Position numbers and translations under genes: made by a program. From assembly GCA_964035545.1 (NCBI GenBank), contig OZ037767.1:18442281-18506280 (forward strand): a DNA stretch of 64,000 nucleotides, in the 5' to 3' direction. The number at the start of each line of letters is the position of its first letter. Within the stretch, counting starts at the first letter, position 1. The notes below the pieces were generated by a model. It made no database searches, was not told the origin of the DNA, and was given only the letters and a program-made list of their open reading frames with translations. Below, piece by piece: positions 61,089 to 64,000 of the stretch. Origin of the DNA: Bugula neritina. Its lineage: Eukaryota; Bryozoa; Gymnolaemata; Cheilostomatida; Bugulidae.

Positions 61089-61364
61089 CTTTAGCTTTAT
61101 CACTTATGACATAATTATTAGACATTCTACTTCTAACCTCAATGCAAAATATTCCCACGGTCCTTGCAGGCTTCATGGTAATGAGGCTATTAGACATTTT
61201 CTGCTGTTTACATTAGCAAATAATTTCAGTCTTGATGCTGGTCACCATGAGGACGCAACTGTTTTGACACTTTTATTAGCATTTTTTTTCGTCTTGATGT
61301 CGGTCTTCATGATGATGCAACTGTTTTGGTACTTCTATTCTCATCAATAAAATAAGCATAAAAC

Positions 61365-61485
61365 TAGTTTTATTTATCTTGGTAAAGCCATTATTTATCT
61401 TGGTAAAGCCATTATTTATCTTGGTAAAGCCATTATTTATCTTGGTAAAACCATATTTATCTTGGTAAAGCCATTTTGCAAGGTC
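61365..61485 (+). repeat. 21-bp tandem repeat
   Basis: Five units of TTATCTTGGTAAAGCCATTA plus one base. A related pair of about 70-bp copies (CAGTCTTGATGCTGG/CGTCTTGATGTCGG) lies just upstream at 61,225-61,340. Confidence 0.85.
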
Positions 61486-61489
61486 ATAA

Positions 61490-64000
61490 TAAAGCTTGAC
61501 ACAGGAAACTATTTTGCAATATCACGTTGAAGTCTGAATTTCTTCTTCATCACTTTACCGCAAGCTTTTAAGCTATACAATATACATATGTATATATTCA
61601 AATCATCCGCTCCAATCACAGTCACTATTAGCATATCATTTTGTAAATACATCAAGTTGCTGTGCAGTATCTACTCTGCAAAAATGTATAGTATATTCCT
61701 GATCTGACAGTAGGCAGGAGAAATGTAAACACTTGACTAGGTTGTTGTGAAATTGTCAGAGTAAATGTAAAGTTTTATTGTTATATCTTTTCTATAAATA
61801 TAATTATCCATTGTCACGTAACTACATTGTGGAGTTGATTTGGATTACCAACAATGTGCTAAATTGAATATACACTGATAACCCCTACAAGAGCAAATTA
61901 TAACAATACAAAACAATAGTTGCTTAACTTTTTTCAATGCTTTACAATGGTTATTAATTTACTTATTCCGCCTGTACGAGTAGCTATATGTATATATAGC
62001 AAATAATATTGACTATTACGTCTTTATTCTGTCTGAATTATTTAGTGAGCGGTTCATTGATGAGATCCAGTAGCCGTAGGTTAGAGAGTAGAGTGGGGCC
62101 GTTTGGGGAATCCCCACTCTAGTAGTTCCCTACGTCGTATTATTACGTTCGCAATAATAATATCAATATTATGCGATTGGGTTAAAAAAATAGTTAGAGA
62201 GCGATCCCAGTAAATATTCTTGTTAAATAAAATTCCTCCTCCTCGTGCATTTGTTTTTAATTTTAATGTTGACCCCACAGACGTTTGCATATGTAGCGCA
62301 ACGACTAGTGATTAGATGATAAATTTATTTGTTCAATTCAAAACATAATCATAATGATCATAATAATAATAATAATAATAATAATACTAATAGTAATAGT
62401 AAATGTAATAGATTGTGCGGTCATGGTGATACTCAGTATCATACTGATACTGATGGTGCTGTAGCCTCAGCCTGTAGCGTAGGCGTAGCCGTAGGTCAAC
62501 ATGAACATGTGACTTGAAGTTAGAGTTAGTTAGTGTTACTAACTACAACTCAATAAGTTAAGTCACAACTTATAAGTTATCACCATGACTAACGGTCTCA
62601 ATTTTAGGGTGTGAGATTGTATACTGATACTCATTTATATGAGTTATAAGTTATACTTATAGTTATAGTAAATTACTATTTCTATTTGTAATAATAATAG
62701 ATCATTACATTAGTGATTAGATGTTGATGTTAAAGCTAAACGTTGCAGATAGAGCTACTACTAGTACTAGTACTACTGTATTACCAGAAGTAGATATTCG
62801 CAGTCATCAATTATTTTAATCAGTAAATGTAATGTAGGTTATTTAACTTTTAAGTTTTAAGCATTGGCTGAACATAAATGTTACGTTCAATTTGACATTA
62901 GACGTTAGTCATACTCATTCACATTGTCAATAAATAATAGTGTGTGTTAAATCAAACCAAGTTAATTAGTTATCTGCATCAGTGCTTGGTATTCGGTTTT
63001 ACCATTAAATTTAAAGATTGTGTTTGATTTTTAACTTTAAGTAATTAATTTAATATTTTAATAACTTTAAGGAATGCGTCTGCTGTTGGACTTAGTACTA
63101 TGTCGACTAGTGACAATGCCAAGCCTAATAGTAGTATAAGTACTAGCAGTATCTACTGCTAATAGAATAATACTTGTACTAGTATAACGCGCTAACTGTA
63201 ATGAGCAATGCAAGGGTCATGTAGGGTTATTCATTGTTAATGTAACTTGTGATATAAAATCTTCAAATACTGTTAGTGTTAGTGCTTCTAGTTCTAGAAA
63301 ACTTGTAGTAGTTGTCAGTGAAGATAAAGTTGAGCTTAGTTACTCTTTGATTGTGATATTGATTATGATAATAATATAGATGCTAATGGTTGTAGTAAAA
63401 TTAAGTTTAATAGCAAAACTAACGACCCAGTCATTGTATATTGTAGTAAGTTAGAGTTAAGCTTAGCCATTACTTCTACCCTTATAATTTAAATCAATGA
63501 CCACTAATCAATATTTAACTGTTTTTTAAATCAAGAGTAACTGCCTATCTTTAATGCTGTTGTAATATTTACACAGTTTATGTAAATTTGGAGTTACCTT
63601 TTCTTGATGTTATGGCTGATCAATTGATATTCTGTTTTTGAAAAATATAGTCACTTCCTGTTTGACAAACTGTAGTGCTTGATTAAAACAATTTGAAGAT
63701 GAAAACTAATCCACTAATAATTGCTAGATAAATAGACATCTAAAGAATAAAACACTTCTAGTTAGTTTTGCAACAGCATATTGGAATAAATTGTGGGTTC
63801 TGTAAGAATTTTGACGAGAAAACACAACTCTCTGTATAGCAAAAAAGAGAAGGCAATTCAATGTGTAAAATGTCTTTATTGGTATGCTTCCAACGAAAAA
63901 GTATAAAAATCTGTATGAAGATAGTGTTCCCTCCGAGCTCCAGCAGTAGACTGAATCTATGCTGGCAAACTCTTCCTTTTATATTATAGAATTCGGACAC
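61490..64000. other. Intergenic to window end; cryptic simple sequence
   Basis: No gene supported. From about 62,340 to 63,450 the sequence has the same diverged 3- and 6-base periodicity (TAATAATAATAATAATACTA, GATACTCAGTATCATACTGA) seen near host promoters. On the minus strand AATAAA at 63875-63880 could be the end of a gene lying beyond the window. Confidence 0.45.

Noticed and set aside
62081-62290. Minus-strand 69-codon frame
   Set aside because: No domain, and no convincing splice sites or regulatory context.

Overview
The window is AT-rich nuclear DNA from an animal. Genes are split by GT-AG introns on both strands and have no bacterial-type signals. The readable genes (CHMP1, catalase, mitochondrial ribosomal protein L21, CSTF2, a Kunitz-domain protein, a C2H2 zinc-finger protein) are standard metazoan families. 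Compact genes, a GIY-YIG Penelope-like element, a Ty3-type retrotransposon and minisatellite-filled introns fit an early-branching marine invertebrate such as a sponge. That placement is inference; nothing here fixes the species.

Layout. Positions 1-10,079 hold most of a minus-strand multi-C2H2 zinc-finger gene (21 exons placed; its 3' end lies beyond position 1). After about 4.8 kb of AT-rich intergenic DNA comes CHMP1 (ESCRT-III; 14,855-17,683, +) and catalase (19,484-29,086, +, 12 coding exons). MRPL21 (30,273-33,473, -) and CSTF2 (33,666-37,714, +) form a head-to-head pair with 192 bp between start codons. A secreted three-Kunitz-domain gene follows (38,601-41,552, +).

From 43 kb onward the window is mostly mobile DNA. 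It contains a 5'-truncated Penelope-like element enclosed by a 310-bp inverted repeat (43,244-44,423), an AT-cored palindrome, a decayed non-LTR reverse transcriptase (about 45,950-46,330), and a 7.7-kb Ty3-type LTR element on the minus strand (48,386-56,063; 417-bp LTRs differing at 5 sites, TTAT target duplication, pol broken by stops and frameshifts). A second, older Ty3 pol fragment lies on the plus strand (about 56,385-57,711). The remaining sequence is satellites and AT-rich DNA.

The most unusual global signal is that introns in five of the six host genes are wholly or largely minisatellite. In several cases the repeat unit contains the functional splice donor or acceptor, so dozens of copies of a splice site sit side by side. 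Two small DNA-transposon derivatives with clear target duplications (hAT-like 2,274-2,697 and piggyBac-like 26,499-27,187) also sit inside introns. All exon boundaries were placed by hand from GT/AG sites, reading-phase continuity and protein-family similarity, not from transcripts.
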